Part shown: piece by piece, positions 49,636-60,390 of the stretch
Layout: the number at the start of each line of letters is the position of its first letter
How positions within the stretch are numbered: position 1 is the first letter of the stretch
From: Adiantum capillus-veneris
Lineage: Eukaryota > Streptophyta > Polypodiopsida > Polypodiales > Pteridaceae
Direction of reading: 5' to 3'
Assembly: GCA_014529385.2 (NCBI GenBank)
Contig: JABFUD020000246.1
Coordinates: 1-64,000 of the forward strand
Length of the DNA: 64,000 nt
Notes under the pieces: model-generated
The model's database searches: none
What the model was told of the DNA's origin: nothing
Seen by the model: only the letters and a program-made list of their open reading frames with translations
Made by a program: the position numbers and the translations under genes

Positions 49636-49709
49636 TGTCACAAGACTGACACCACGTGCCAATAGAAAAGAACAGACTGAACAAACTTTTAGCACTTCAA
49701 TAACAACTC

Positions 49710-49750
<41 letters not shown>

Positions 49751-50339
49751 GACACGTGACACGAAGTGGCGGAATTCCACCCCAGAGAGTATTGGCCCCA
49801 ACCTTGGCGCCCCTTTCGGTATTTCTTTATATTGCATCAACACAGTACAAGCCGGTACACGAGACTCTGCACCTTCTCCAAGAAGCATGCCAGAGAATGA
49901 GCCCATGGCCTCATATTTAAAGGCCATATGCCCCAAAAGCAGTTTACATGAAAAGCCTTCAAACTCAAAAGCTTCTGGACCAAAAGCAATGCCAAAAAGC
50001 TGGCATCGTAAATCACGGAATTCCATACAACTACCACGTCAGCAGTCAGCGCAAAACGCGAAAATCCATACAGTCTGCCACGTCATCATGCCAGCACAAT
50101 TTTTGGGTTTTTCCGTACAACTGCCACGCCATCAACTGCTACGCAAGTCTTTCTGTGTGTGTGTGGGTCTTGCTTTATCCTTTATGTCACTTGGGCCCCA
50201 TCGGACGAGGTCCCATAAGGTTGGTAGGACTTCTTCTTCTTCTATTGTTGCTTGCTCTTCTGAGGGTTTAGGCCCCTCGGCCGTGATCTGAAGGTTTGCT
50301 ATGTTCCTCACTGACTTGACATGTCAGCAGTTTGTAACA
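49636..50339 (-). mobile_element. LTR H, 3' LTR of a truncated element
   Basis: 704 bp. Minus TGTTACAAACTGC...CTTGTGACA. Polypurine tract TTCAAGAAGGGGAGA at 50340-50354. Shared core at 49794-49830. (GA)n 49712-49749. Close relative of LTR G over the whole length. Confidence 0.8.
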
Positions 50340-50425
50340 TCTCCCCTTCTTGAAAGAGAGTAATCCTCCGCGATTACAGCATATCTGCAAAACCACTCAC
50401 GTTAGCTCAAAAATTTCCGAGGGAC

Positions 50426-50545
50426 AATCAGTTTGCTCTTTTTTTTGTTAAGGAGTTAGCTTCTCCTCTCGGCTCTTTTGTTAAGGAGTTGTCTTCTCTT
50501 TTCAGTTCTTTTGTTAAGGAGTTGGCTTCTCCTTTCGTCCAAATC
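50426..50545. repeat. Three-unit tandem repeat, about 38 bp
   Basis: Units of TTTTGTTAAGGAGTTNNCTTCTC occur near 50440, 50478 and 50510, joined by 'ctcggctc', 'ttcagttc' and 'tttcgtcc'. Confidence 0.85.
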
Positions 50546-50844
50546 GGAACTCTTGATATTCCGGCGTAGTTAAATTAAACATCACACCCAGACCGCACTA
50601 ATCTTCCACAGGTGTCTTCATGCACTAAGATTACATACCCAGGCAATCTTGTCCAATTAGGAATATTCAGTAGCTGGCACATCACAATGCAACACAAATG
50701 CTCACACATGCATGTTACAAGACACAACAAACAACGCCGTTGAGCACTCCCCCGAGACAAACAGTCTACGGTATGAAGCTACTCAACGACTACCTCGTCA
50801 CTCCCCCCGCAAATAACCTAAAAAGGTCCGGGCCATGAGCTCAG

Positions 50845-51055
50845 AGGACTATACAACCAAACGCTCCCCAGACTGCAGTCTACGTCGCTTGGAGGTTCAA
50901 GCATACAACCAAACGCTCGCCAAGCATCAGCCTGCGTCGTTCGTAATACAACGGAATGCTCCCCAGACATTGGCCTGCGTCGTTCCGAGGTTTTCAAACA
51001 TACAACAAAACGCTCCCCAAGCATCGGCTTGCGTCGTTCCGAGGTTCAAACAATA
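50845..51055. repeat. Four-unit tandem repeat, about 55 bp
   Basis: Units share CGCTCCCCA-GCAT/GACATTGGC-TGCGTCGTTC-GAGGTT-CAAACATACAAC with variable lengths. Confidence 0.85.
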
Positions 51056-51239
51056 CAAAACAGTATTTCTCACTTCTCCACCCGGGAGTAAAATCACCAA
51101 TCATTGAAACCAGTATTTAAACCCAGAGTCAAACAATTCAAATCGTCACCAAGACAGGTTTAAAACAAATAGCATCCATTTCAAACAAATTTCAAACAAT
51201 ACTTTCTCAAACAATGTTCAAAAGTATCTAACTAGAAAA

Positions 51240-51605
51240 CAACTAGAGAGGTTATTCAGGGCTTTGTTCAGACAACGGAACTTTGAGGACAACTGGCTTG
51301 CCCTTCTACATCACGGTGATGGTTCGGTTCCGAACCTGGAGAGTTGCATCATTCTTCTCGTATCAAGGCATGCCCAAGAGAACGTCACAATTGCCCAACT
51401 TCATAATGTGAAAATCAGCTTTTCCATGATAATCTTGTATAGTCATTGGAAGAGCACCAATGAGCGGTACCACTTTCTGATTTGCCCCGTGGCTAGCTCA
51501 GCTTCAATTTCTCCACCCTCTGCATCATAATCAAAGTGCATCTGCTTCAAGAATTCTGGATGGATGAAGTTCTCCATAACTCCGAGGTCAAAGAAAATAA
51601 GGGCT
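51240..51605 (-). pseudogene. Chromovirus protease fragment
   Basis: On minus, LIFFDLGVMENFIHPEF is followed by KADFHIMKLGNCDVLLGMP and a stop where Trp is expected. This is a decayed retropepsin (D-L-G replaces D-P-G). It is probably part of element H, whose downstream domains are deleted. Confidence 0.75.
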
Positions 51606-52230
51606 CACACATAGAGTGCCTCCTCTCTCAACTCTCAATTCAGCCCTCTTTCTCCCTCCTCAATAATTTCCTGCTCTGGTGTCCGTGAAGGGCACGCAAA
51701 GGCCACGAAGCGAGCGGCGAAGGTGTAGGGCAGCCCATAGAGCTTGTGTGCGTCTTTGCGGGGAATAGACGCACTCAGACAGCCGCAGTACTGGCTGCCC
51801 ACACAGTTTCAGCACTCCGACGAAGTCCTGAAGCAGTTTTCAGCCAAGAAGTATTCGTGTGGGTACCCCCTACGCAAGGAAATAACAGTAGAAGATTCTA
51901 CCGCACAAGAAATTCCAGTATGAAGCAGACATAGCCGGTCTCGGCTACAAGTATGATGAATTTCAGCCAATAGGCTCACAAATCTATGCATTTTTATGCA
52001 TCAAAAGAGCGTTTGGGACATAAAGGGTGAATACTATTTCGGGTTCTTGTGTAACAGTTCTGAAAATAATACAAATCTCCTTCAAGGGGGAGGGGGGAAC
52101 CAACCCATCTTCAAATCCCTAGCGCTTTGTCGTTTTTCTGCATTACTTTCTAAATTTTATGTCGTGCAAAATCCTACGTGAAATAGTAAATAAACATTAA
52201 AGTATTCAGTGCATGCTTCTGTTTTTGTGA
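51606..52230 (+). mobile_element. Element I 5' LTR region
   Basis: Ends at 52230 (TTTTTGTGACAG), directly before a tRNA-Met-type primer site. The left boundary is not defined; a junction with the element H protease lies near 51605. No shared LTR core was seen. Confidence 0.55.
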
Positions 52231-52243
52231 CAGTGATATCAGA
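52231..52243 (+). other. Element I primer binding site
   Basis: TGATATCAGAGC, one base from TGGTATCAGAGC (initiator tRNA-Met). Confidence 0.75.
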
Positions 52244-52303
52244 GCAGGGTCCTCTCTATCCCTTTCTTAAGGAGAGACGGTCCTCTGCAGAAAAATACCC
52301 GTC

Positions 52304-53803
52304 ATGGAAGGACAAGCAGAAGAGCTTGAGCGGCTCAAGCAACCGATGGCAGAATTGCAAGCCACTCTTGCTCAGCCAGAATTGCAAAACGTGCTTAAGA
52401 CCCTTAAAAAAGGGAAAGCAAAGATGGTGGAAGAGCCACCTCAAAATCCCCCACTGCTAACTCAGGGAATACCTCAAGACTGGGGCTCCAACATAGCCCC
52501 AAGGGGATCCTACAGTGGGAACCTCCTAGCAACACGAAGAAGATTCAATCCCTTTACCGAATTACTCACCAATTTACTATGTTATGAAGAACCTGGATAA
52601 TATTGTTCCTCATGAGAATCTCCAGTTGCATCCAGACGAGGCTATAGAACAACCACTGCAAGCAGAAAAGCAAGATGAGGATCAAAGGAAGAGTCGACGC
52701 AGAATTGCGGTGCACAAAGATTCCGAAGCAATCTCCAAGAAGCCGTCCCGACACCACAAGAACAAGAAGACATTCAAAGCTGGAGATAAGGACGTCAAAT
52801 TCGAATGCTATAATGGAAGGAGGGTTGATACTAAGGCTCTTGCTTTCATTCGACAATTCAAGGTGGCCTTTGCAGAAGGTAACTTCTCAGAACGCTCGAA
52901 ACTAGGCCATGTTAGCATGTATCTCAAAGATACAACTAGCAATTGGTGGCTTACTACCATTCTAGAAAAACGCAAACCCAAAGACTAGGAGGAGTTCAAA
53001 AAGAAGATCTATGCTCAATCCCTCCCCCCCCCCCCCCCCCCCCGACTTTGACACAGATGTGAAGAAAGAATGGGATTGGCTCTCCCAAAAAGAAAATGAA
53101 GTAGTGTCCAACTACGTCGACAAATTCTGGGAGGTCCTCCTCAAGGTCACTCCCTTTATGGAAGTTTCTGATGAAGACAAGATGCGCAAGTTTGAAGCTC
53201 AGCCGGCACTTCAGAAACGCATAAAGTTGTAACCTCGAAACAATCTTCAAATTATGATGCAGTCCGCCTTGGTACCCGGTAACTTGCATTCGAAAGGAAC
53301 TCCTCGCAAACAGGAGTTTAGTACCTTTCATGCAAAGCAGAAGGCTCTCACTACTGAGACTGAAATCTCCACACGAAAGCGGCCTTCAGATCAGCCCAAA
53401 GGCCTAGAAGAGAAGCAAATTCCTGACTCCCTCTCAGTTGAAGGCCTACATGGAAGAGGGCAAATGTTTCTATTGTGGCGAGAAAAGCCACAAGAAACCA
53501 TATTGCCCACAACTTAAGAAAGATTCTCCTCCTCGTGCATCAAATTCAGTACCTGACGTACAAGCCAATATCATGAAGGAAAAAGGAAAAAGGCAGCTCG
53601 TTAAGGGGTGGGACAGCTTGAATGGGCAGAGAGAAATGATCTTGTTTGATCCGGGCTCAACCGACAATTTCATTTCATTGGATACCTCAGAAACTCTAAG
53701 ACTTGCTCCCGAGAGATTGGAAACTCCAATCAGTTCAGGATCAGCCTTTGAAGAGTTGACTAGAATTCTACTCCTATCCAAGGACAGCTAAATTTAAAGA
53801 TCG
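52304..53803 (+). pseudogene. gag: Element I gag and protease, frameshifted
   Basis: Gag begins at 52304 (MEGQAEELERLKQPMAELQ) and continues in other frames at 52584-52988 (capsid-like SMYLKDTTSNWWLTTILEKR) and 53044-53232 (DKFWEVLLKVTPF). A 20-base poly(C) run at 53024-53043 interrupts it. A zinc knuckle CFYCGEKSHKKPYC is at about 53463-53505 and the protease motif ILFDPGSTDNFIS at about 53640-53678. Protease ends abruptly at 53803, where a LINE begins. At least three frameshifts or stops are present. Confidence 0.82.
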
Positions 53804-55066
53804 GCGACAAGAGGTCCTCATCGCAGTTCAAGCTTGCTCAGAGATTGTATCCTCCATGTTCTTTGAGATACAGGGCGAGGGTCGACTACAGAGTGTCAAT
53901 CGAGGCTCCACAAGTTGCAGAGCGTTGTTTTCAAAGGATCCGAGTAGTGGGCATCTGCGGGAGGACTTGTGTCATCGATCCTGACCCAACAGCTCTTGAG
54001 ACAGGTCATTGGGGTCTTTGGGCTTGGGAGAGCTGTCCACTGGCACGAGTGCAGTGGGATCCTGAAGAGTGGTTTTGGAGGGACCCTTTCTCCTCAGCCG
54101 ACCATCCAGGGGTCCCTTTCTTTCAATACATTGTTCGAATGGAACGTCACATACTGGCAGCATGGAGAGAGGCTCGTCCTGTTGCAGCACCTCATTAGCA
54201 GGAGGAGGGTCTCAGTTGAGTTCTTGTCAGCCTTCTGGGCGAGGTTGTGGGATGCCAGACAGCCGCGGCGAGTCCAATGGCTAGTTGCACATACAGCTAC
54301 AGCAGTGGGGAGCTGGCTAGTACATAGTGGCCTTTCGGCAGCATGCGCAACTTGTGACCATCCTTTGGACTACCCTATGGTCTTGTGTCACTGTCTATCG
54401 GACTACCCTATGGCACAGTAGGTTTGGCTTCGGGTACTTCAGCTAATGCCAGCTCTTTCCACAGCACGACAATACACTTGGGGGACAGCTGCTTGGTCCA
54501 CTCTCACGAGCCCTGCTCTACAGTTTGAGCTATCCTCCACCCGGATGATATTGATACAAGGGGGTACACCTACACTCCAGTCTACTACAGAGCTTACCCC
54601 ACAGGAGTGGTACAGTGAGAGAGGTGTGTTGGGAGCTCATCTGCAACCTGACAATCTGGTTCATTTGGCAGGCCTGCTGCTTCCGCATCTTCGAGGCTCG
54701 CCTTGTGCCACCAGCGGAGATTGTTCGAGATTTTTTATTGGAGTTGATCCATACTCTCGGGGGACAGTTCGAGAGACTTCAAGGCAGCTCTGACCGCATA
54801 CGGGAGCGAAGAGAGGAGTTTCTTCGACTCTGGCACCCTGGGCCTTTCTTCACCATGGTCCAAGGTGAGCTCAGATGGCACTACCGTCCACCTGTGTGGC
54901 TTTTTCCCTCCTCCCATCTCTTGATTTAGCCCTCATTGTACATATGTTGTTTTTTCATTGGGAGAGTCTCCCCTTATGGTTGATGTAGCCCTCTCTAGTA
55001 GAGGTGGTTGTAGCCCTATGGGCAAGTTTATTAACTAATAGAAGGATCTTTTTCTCGGAAAAAAAA
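53804..55066 (+). mobile_element. 5'-truncated L1-like LINE inside element I
   Basis: Starts in RT C-terminal sequence (EVLIAVQACSE), shared with the LINE at about 40105. It continues through EGRLQSVNRGS and a C-terminal region (ELICNLTIWFIWQA, CCFRIFEARL at about 54640-54710; open frame 54615-54929), then a 3' UTR ('gcaagtttattaactaat', 'ggatctttttctcgg') and a short A9 tail at 55059-55067. This family ends in poly(A), unlike the CT-tailed LINEs. Confidence 0.8.
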
Positions 55067-55069
55067 ATC

Positions 55070-55380
55070 AAAAATTCCCAAAATACCCTTGTATCTATTT
55101 TGGTTGGATTGTTTAAGATTTTCTAATCTTTATTCCTTTTTTACAATTGAGATCCGTTTTTGAGTGCTTAGCAAGTACTTCGTCGCAAACTACATCGCAA
55201 AAAAAGATAATTATGTCTAAAAATAATGAAGTAATTCATCTCCAAAGCCTACATAACCAACTCAAATTCTAGTTTTAGCATCTTGTATTGATAGACAATC
55301 AGTGTTCTTGTGAAACACTACAAATTTTTTGATCTTTGAAGAAATTTAATCTCACAGCCAAGGGTATTTTGGGAATTTTT
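55070..55380. mobile_element. MITE-like element with perfect 22-bp terminal inverted repeats
   Basis: AAAAATTCCCAAAATACCC at 55070-55088 (plus TTG) is matched exactly in reverse complement at 55359-55380. AT-rich and non-coding, 311 bp. Two further imperfect copies of the right end (GGGATATTTTTGGGAATTTCC-like and GGGGTATTCTGGTAATTTTCC-like) lie at 55390-55443, so the true right end may be further out. No clear target-site duplication was seen. Confidence 0.75.
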
Positions 55381-55440
55381 GAAATTTGAGGGATATTTTT
55401 GGGAATTTCCACAAATTAGAGGGGTATTCTGGTAATTTTC

Positions 55441-56640
55441 CCAAGATATTTTATTGGCCAACACTACGAGCTGAAATAGATAAATATGTCAGAGAATGCG
55501 CCATGCCAAAAAGCTAAGTATGAACTCCATAAAACTCCCAGCTTACTTCAGCCCCTACCGCTACCTCACATACACTGGGAAAGTATTGCCATGGATTTTA
55601 TAATGGATTTTCCACAAACCCCGAATGGAAATGATGCAATCTAGACTATTATAGACAGGTTCAGTAAGCAAGTTCATTTAATTCTAGTAAGAAAGACCAT
55701 CAAAGCTCATCACATGGCCAAGATCTTTTTGGCCCAAATTTTTAAGCATCATGGCATGCCCAAAATGATTATCAGTGATCGCAACCCACGAATGACCGGA
55801 AATTTCTAGCGAGTACTTTTTACAAAACTAGGAACTAAGTTGAATTTTTCTTCAACTTATCATCCTTAGACAGATGGAGAAAGCGAAATCGCGAATTATA
55901 CAGTCCTAAACATTTAAAGTGCTATGTTTCAGAGAACCAACGAGAATGGAAGAAGTATCTACCTCTCGCAAAATTTGCCTACAATAACACTGTACATTCC
56001 TCTACGGGAAAAGCTCCTTTTGAGGTTATTTATGGCAAACCACATCTTCCCCCAATCCTTCTCAACCAGGATAAGCTATTCGCAGCTGATGAATTAGTCT
56101 GAGACCTCAATACCGTTTACAAACAAGTGAAACGCGCTATCCTTAGATCTCAAGCATAGAAAAGCAATAGATAGACATCGTCGTAATCTCAAGCTAACTT
56201 AAGGACAATTTGTTCTTCTCAAGTTTGATAAGGCGTGACTTAAGAAACATGCCAATCAGAAAGGGGAAGTTATAAAACTTTCCAATAGTAATTATGGCCC
56301 GTTTAAGATTACAAAACAGATAAATGACGTTGCATTTAGATTGGATCTTCCAAAGACTTGGAAAATCCGTAATACTTTTCGCATGAGTCTTCTACGACCT
56401 TTCTTTAGCGAACATCCGACGGAACCACTTGATTAGAGATCCCCCCTGAAGTAGATGAAACTAAAGAAATACTTCTTCCAGAACAGATCATTCACCACCA
56501 GGAGCGCGAACTAAAGTCTAGAACGACTCATTGTAAGTACTTAGTAAAGTTTAAGAATTACTCCCTTCTAGATGCTCAGTGGCTGACAGAATCACAATTT
56601 GCAAGATTTCCAAGACATCTTGCATCAGTGTCATGAAGCC
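55441..56640 (+). pseudogene. Element I integrase and chromodomain, decayed
   Basis: YWPTLRAEIDKYVRECA starts at about 55448, then MDFIMDFPQTPNGNDAI (55593), DRFSKQVHLILVRKT, IISDRNPRM, FSSTYHP and TDGESEIANYT. An adaptor region follows (YGPFKI, MSLLRPF), then a chromodomain near 56515-56590 (KYLVKFKNY, LDAQWLTESQF). Many in-frame stops. RT and RNase H are absent between protease (53803) and here. Confidence 0.82.
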
Positions 56641-56811
56641 CTATAGTTGAGGACAACTGTTTAGAGGCCACAGGGATGTAATATTTTTAGCTATGACTAC
56701 AGATAAATGAAAATGATTTTTTTGTTTACAAAATTAATTTATGAATTTATTGGTACCAATTGATTAAAAGAATGGGTAAATTTCCCATTGCAATGTGCCA
56801 TCCGAAAATTT
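56641..56811. other. Element I 3' end, LTR not defined
   Basis: A possible tract GGCCACAGGGA before TGTAATATTTTT at about 56679 could mark a 3' LTR start, but no match to the 52230-side LTR was recognised. It ends at LTR K. Confidence 0.35.
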
Positions 56812-57350
56812 TGTAACGAACTTGGATACCCCAAGTCTAGATCCTACCGCGACACAGCAAAGATTCACTTTAAAACAGTTCACAAAAGACGACACGGCCC
56901 GGCGTAGTTCCGTGCCAAGAGGTATTGGCCCCGAAGATTGGCGCCCCTTTCGGTATTTCTTTTTATCTTAATCTTTGAGCAAAGTACAACTTCCGTGGCT
57001 GCTCGCTCTCAGACTGTGTCCAGATGCTCTGCAGAGTCAGCCCCCTTGGGTTTATTATAAAGGTTACAAGGGATACTAAAAGCCGAGCCCCAAAAGCTTC
57101 AAACTCAAAAGCAATAGTTTCCAAAAGCAAATGTTTCCAAAAACTGCCAAAAAGCAGCCAGCACAATTTCCAAAAATCCGTGCGCTGCCACGTCAGCATG
57201 TTAGCGCGTTTTGCAAAGACTGCCACGTCAATAGTCAACGGAATCTGCGGGCATCCGTACAGTTTGCCACGTCAACCTGTCACCGCATTTTACGGACCTG
57301 TGCCACATCAGCACGGTGTGTCCGGACTGCCACATCACCAATTTGTGACA
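56812..57350 (-). mobile_element. LTR K, 3' LTR, element continues past window end
   Basis: 539 bp. Minus TGTCACAAATTGG...AAGTTCGTTACA. Shared core at 56927-56965. Its polypurine tract was split by element C: TACCC remains at 57351-57355 and again at 63948-63952, where the purine run (minus TCAAGAGGGGGGTA) and the interior continue to 64000. Confidence 0.88.
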
Positions 57351-57355
57351 TACCC

Positions 57356-58030
57356 TGTCACAAACTATGACGTGGTTGTCCACGGGTGCAGGAAACCCTA
57401 ACAGGCAGGAAACCCTAATTTGCTGACGTGGCAAGAAACCCTAATTAGCTGGCTACTGCAGAGATGACACGTGGCAGGCTGTACAAATGTCAGCGCAAAA
57501 CGCGGCACAAATTGCGGAATTCCGTACTGCTGATGTGGCAATGTTGTACGGCAGCTTTTTGGCAGTTTTGGGCCTTGCTTTTTCCTACGCAATTGGAGAG
57601 AGAGAAAGAGCTCTCTTGCTTTATTTTTAGAAAAGCATAAAGAGAGAGAGAGAGAGAGAGAGCTAAAAGCTTTGCTTTAATTTAGAAAGAGGGCTTGTGA
57701 GAGAGAAAAAGAGACTCGCTTTATTATTGAAAGCTTTTGATTTTCAGCTTTTGGGCTCTGCTTTTGGCATCCAACGGGCTGGCCTCTCACAACTCAAAGC
57801 ATCTGGACGCAAAGTCTGAGTGTGAGCGCCTACCCGCACTCTTGTACTTTGAACTCAGATTAATACAAAAAAAAATACCGAAAGGGACGCTAGTCTTTGG
57901 GGCCAATATCTCTATGCACGGAACTCCGTCGGGCCAGTGTCGAATAAATTGTGAACTGTGAACTGTTTTGAAGTGGTTATTTGGTGCTGTCGCGAAAGAT
58001 TCTTGACTCGGAGTGTCCAAGTCTGTTACA
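57356..58030 (+). repeat. Element C 5' LTR
   Basis: 675 bp, TGTCACAAACTATGACG...GTCTGTTACA. Contains about 215 bp (57376-57590) that the 3' LTR lacks. (GA)n 57640-57661. The shared core is degenerate at 57867-57904 (GGGACGCTAG in place of GGGGCGCCAG). Confidence 0.88.
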
Positions 58031-58031
58031 G

Positions 58032-58043
58032 TGGTATCAGAGC
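58032..58043 (+). other. Element C primer binding site
   Basis: TGGTATCAGAGC, one base after the LTR, complementary to initiator tRNA-Met. Confidence 0.9.
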
Positions 58044-58101
58044 ACGGCCGATTTCTCTTCTACAGAAAATCCGATCCCAATTTTTTTTTTCCGCGGCACC
58101 T

Positions 58102-60390
58102 ATGGCTTCAAGCAAAGATCAGTTGACTCCTCTACATCCGGAGATGCGGGAAGGGATCACAACAAAGATTCTGGCAAGGAGTATGGCCCGCCTCGGCCTA
58201 CTCAGGTGGAGCGTCGAGAGATGGAGCGTCGTCAATTGATCGGCGATGCGACAAAGATGATGCTCAATTTTGCGAAGGACCCAAAATTTGCAAAATATAT
58301 GAGCAAGACTTCTTTCCAGGAAGTGCACGCGCAATGGCAGAAAACCACACCACCCCCAAAACCCGCTCTCAAGAAACCTTCTGCTCACAAGAAATATACA
58401 GAGAAGGAATTAGAAGAGGTGGTTGATGCACAAATTGCTCAGCTTTTTGACGCGCAGAACAAAGCTAAAAAGCACGGCAAAAAGCAGAAGAAAGGCATTG
58501 ACTTCCCGGGTTATTTGGGTCGTCAGTCGACATTTGAAAAGGCAAAGAAACAGAAGAACCGTGTTCAATTTGAAGGAGTACCCAGTTCTTCTTCTGATAG
58601 TTCTTCTAGATCATCTGACTGGAGCGAAGAAGACCGAAAAGGCAAAAACCGAAGCAAGAAGCAAGAAGCAACGCTTTGGAAAGGGCAAGAAAAAGGCAAA
58701 GAAGTCTAAATCTCGCCCCGTGAGTGACAGTTCTACAGAGGACTCGTCTACAGATAGTTCAAACTCTAACGACAGCAACTTTTATGCAAAGAAAAAGAAT
58801 TTTTATAAAGCCAATCAATATGACTTTCTGGAAGACAAAAGCAAGAAAGTACGAGAGTTTAAGGAAGGTGGACAGTCAATTAAATTTGACACGTTTTCTG
58901 GATAGGCGTTACTCAAAGCACTCTAAGATTCGAAGAGCTGCCTCTTACTTTAAGGGGAATGCTCGAACTTGGTGGTCCACACTTCTATTAAACAAGACTG
59001 CGCCAGTTAAATGGCTGAAATTCAAGAGGCTTTTTATTTCTTCTTGGCTGACTCGAGAGTATGAACGGGATATACGAACTGCTTGGAACCATCTTCGGAT
59101 GACCAAGAAGGATACAGTGGACATTTATTGCGAGAGATTCTGGAGCTCTTTTCTACCCGCCTCTTCATTTAAGAAGATCTCGTTCAAGGAACAGATTGAG
59201 CGGTTTACCTTGGGTCTACCTACAGAAATCCGAGATCATTGCTTGGAACAGAAGTCAGCTTCTATTCAAGAGTTGATGAGTCATGCGAAACGGGGTTTTG
59301 CCATTCACTCTGGCAGTCTGACCTACCCCACCGATGAGATCATGACACAAAGAGCGGAACAAACTTCGACAAATGAAAGTAGAAAGAGAAAGAGCAACCG
59401 GGAAAAGAAAGATGCATGACCCAAGCTTACTCCTCAGCAGAGAGCTCGCTACATCAGGTAAGGGAAGTGCTTTGGATGCGGGGAAATTGGACATATCTCC
59501 GCGAAGTGCCCTAAAAAGGCACAGAAAGAACAGAACGACAAGGACGACGAAAGGCCTGAGAGTTCAAGAGCAGCTGAGGAACGTGGAAGAAAAAGGCAAG
59601 ATGAAAACAGGACTGGTTCCAGATTGCGTGGGTACCGATCCCAGCACAATGGACGAGAGTACAGAACTTTGCCGAGCTTGGGGCAAAGTGAAAGACCAAG
59701 AGGCCCTGATCTTCTTTGGTGGAGGAGCCAAGGCCAACTTCATTTCACCAGGATTGGAGGCGCGGCTCGAGATCACTCCCGATCGGATGGGACCACTTGG
59801 GGAGGCAGTTCTAGCGGCACTCGGCAAGGACGTAGCCATTACACCTGTCATTGGCAAACTTCGATTGCATTGTCAGGGGTATTTGGGGCACGAGGACTTT
59901 TACATAATGCCTTTGGAAGGTTGTGATGTTCTCTTGGGAATTCCCTGGTACCACAAGAACAACGCCGTGGTCGACTATCCGGCGAGGAAAGCGACATTGA
60001 CTACAGGCAAGGACGGAACCATTGTACTCGATATAAAACTGAAGGGCGAGTCTATCCCTATTGTATCGACTTCGGCCATTTCTAAATTTATGAAATCCAA
60101 TCTGTTTGTTTACTCGATCTTTTTGAAAGAGTTGAGTGATGAAGATAGGTCAAATATGTCTGAACTTGATAAAGAACGCCAAGATTTTCTCCACTCTCAT
60201 GCCGATTGCTTCTCAAAGGGCCTGCCAGGCAAGTTACCGCCAACTCGCCTGCTCGTCCTGAAGATCATACCATTGATCTCGTACCTGGAAGCGCACCACC
60301 GAACCGGCCACCCCTACCGTGTGAGCCGATCACAAAACGAAGAAATTATGAACCAAGTGAAAGACCTCCTGGAAAAGGGTCTTGTCTAGC
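58102..60390 (+). pseudogene. gag: Element C gag-protease, broken
   Basis: The first ATG at 58102 (MASSKDQLTPLHPEM) is out of frame with the main gag piece (to 58709: EMERRQLIGDATKMM, Lys/Ser-rich linker). Capsid is at about 58895-59300 (FKGNARTWWSTLLL, FTLGLPTEIRDHC). The zinc knuckle reads across frames at about 59468-59515 (CFGCGEIGHISAKC). Protease (59600-60200) has FFGGGAKANFIS where element A has FFDPGAKANFIS: the catalytic Asp is lost. GCDVLLGIPW follows. Unlike element A, the CFSKGLP site just after protease is in frame. Confidence 0.88.

Larger units (their letters stand above)
50340..51239 (-). mobile_element. Element H interior, non-coding with minisatellites
   Basis: Begins with the polypurine tract and the CTGTAATCGCGGAGGATTAC segment also seen beside LTR G. 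It contains two tandem arrays (listed separately). RT, RNase H and integrase are missing. Confidence 0.65.

Noticed and set aside
50426-51055. Possible CRISPR-like array
   Set aside because: Only three or four units without conserved-length unique spacers, in retroelement DNA of a plant nucleus.
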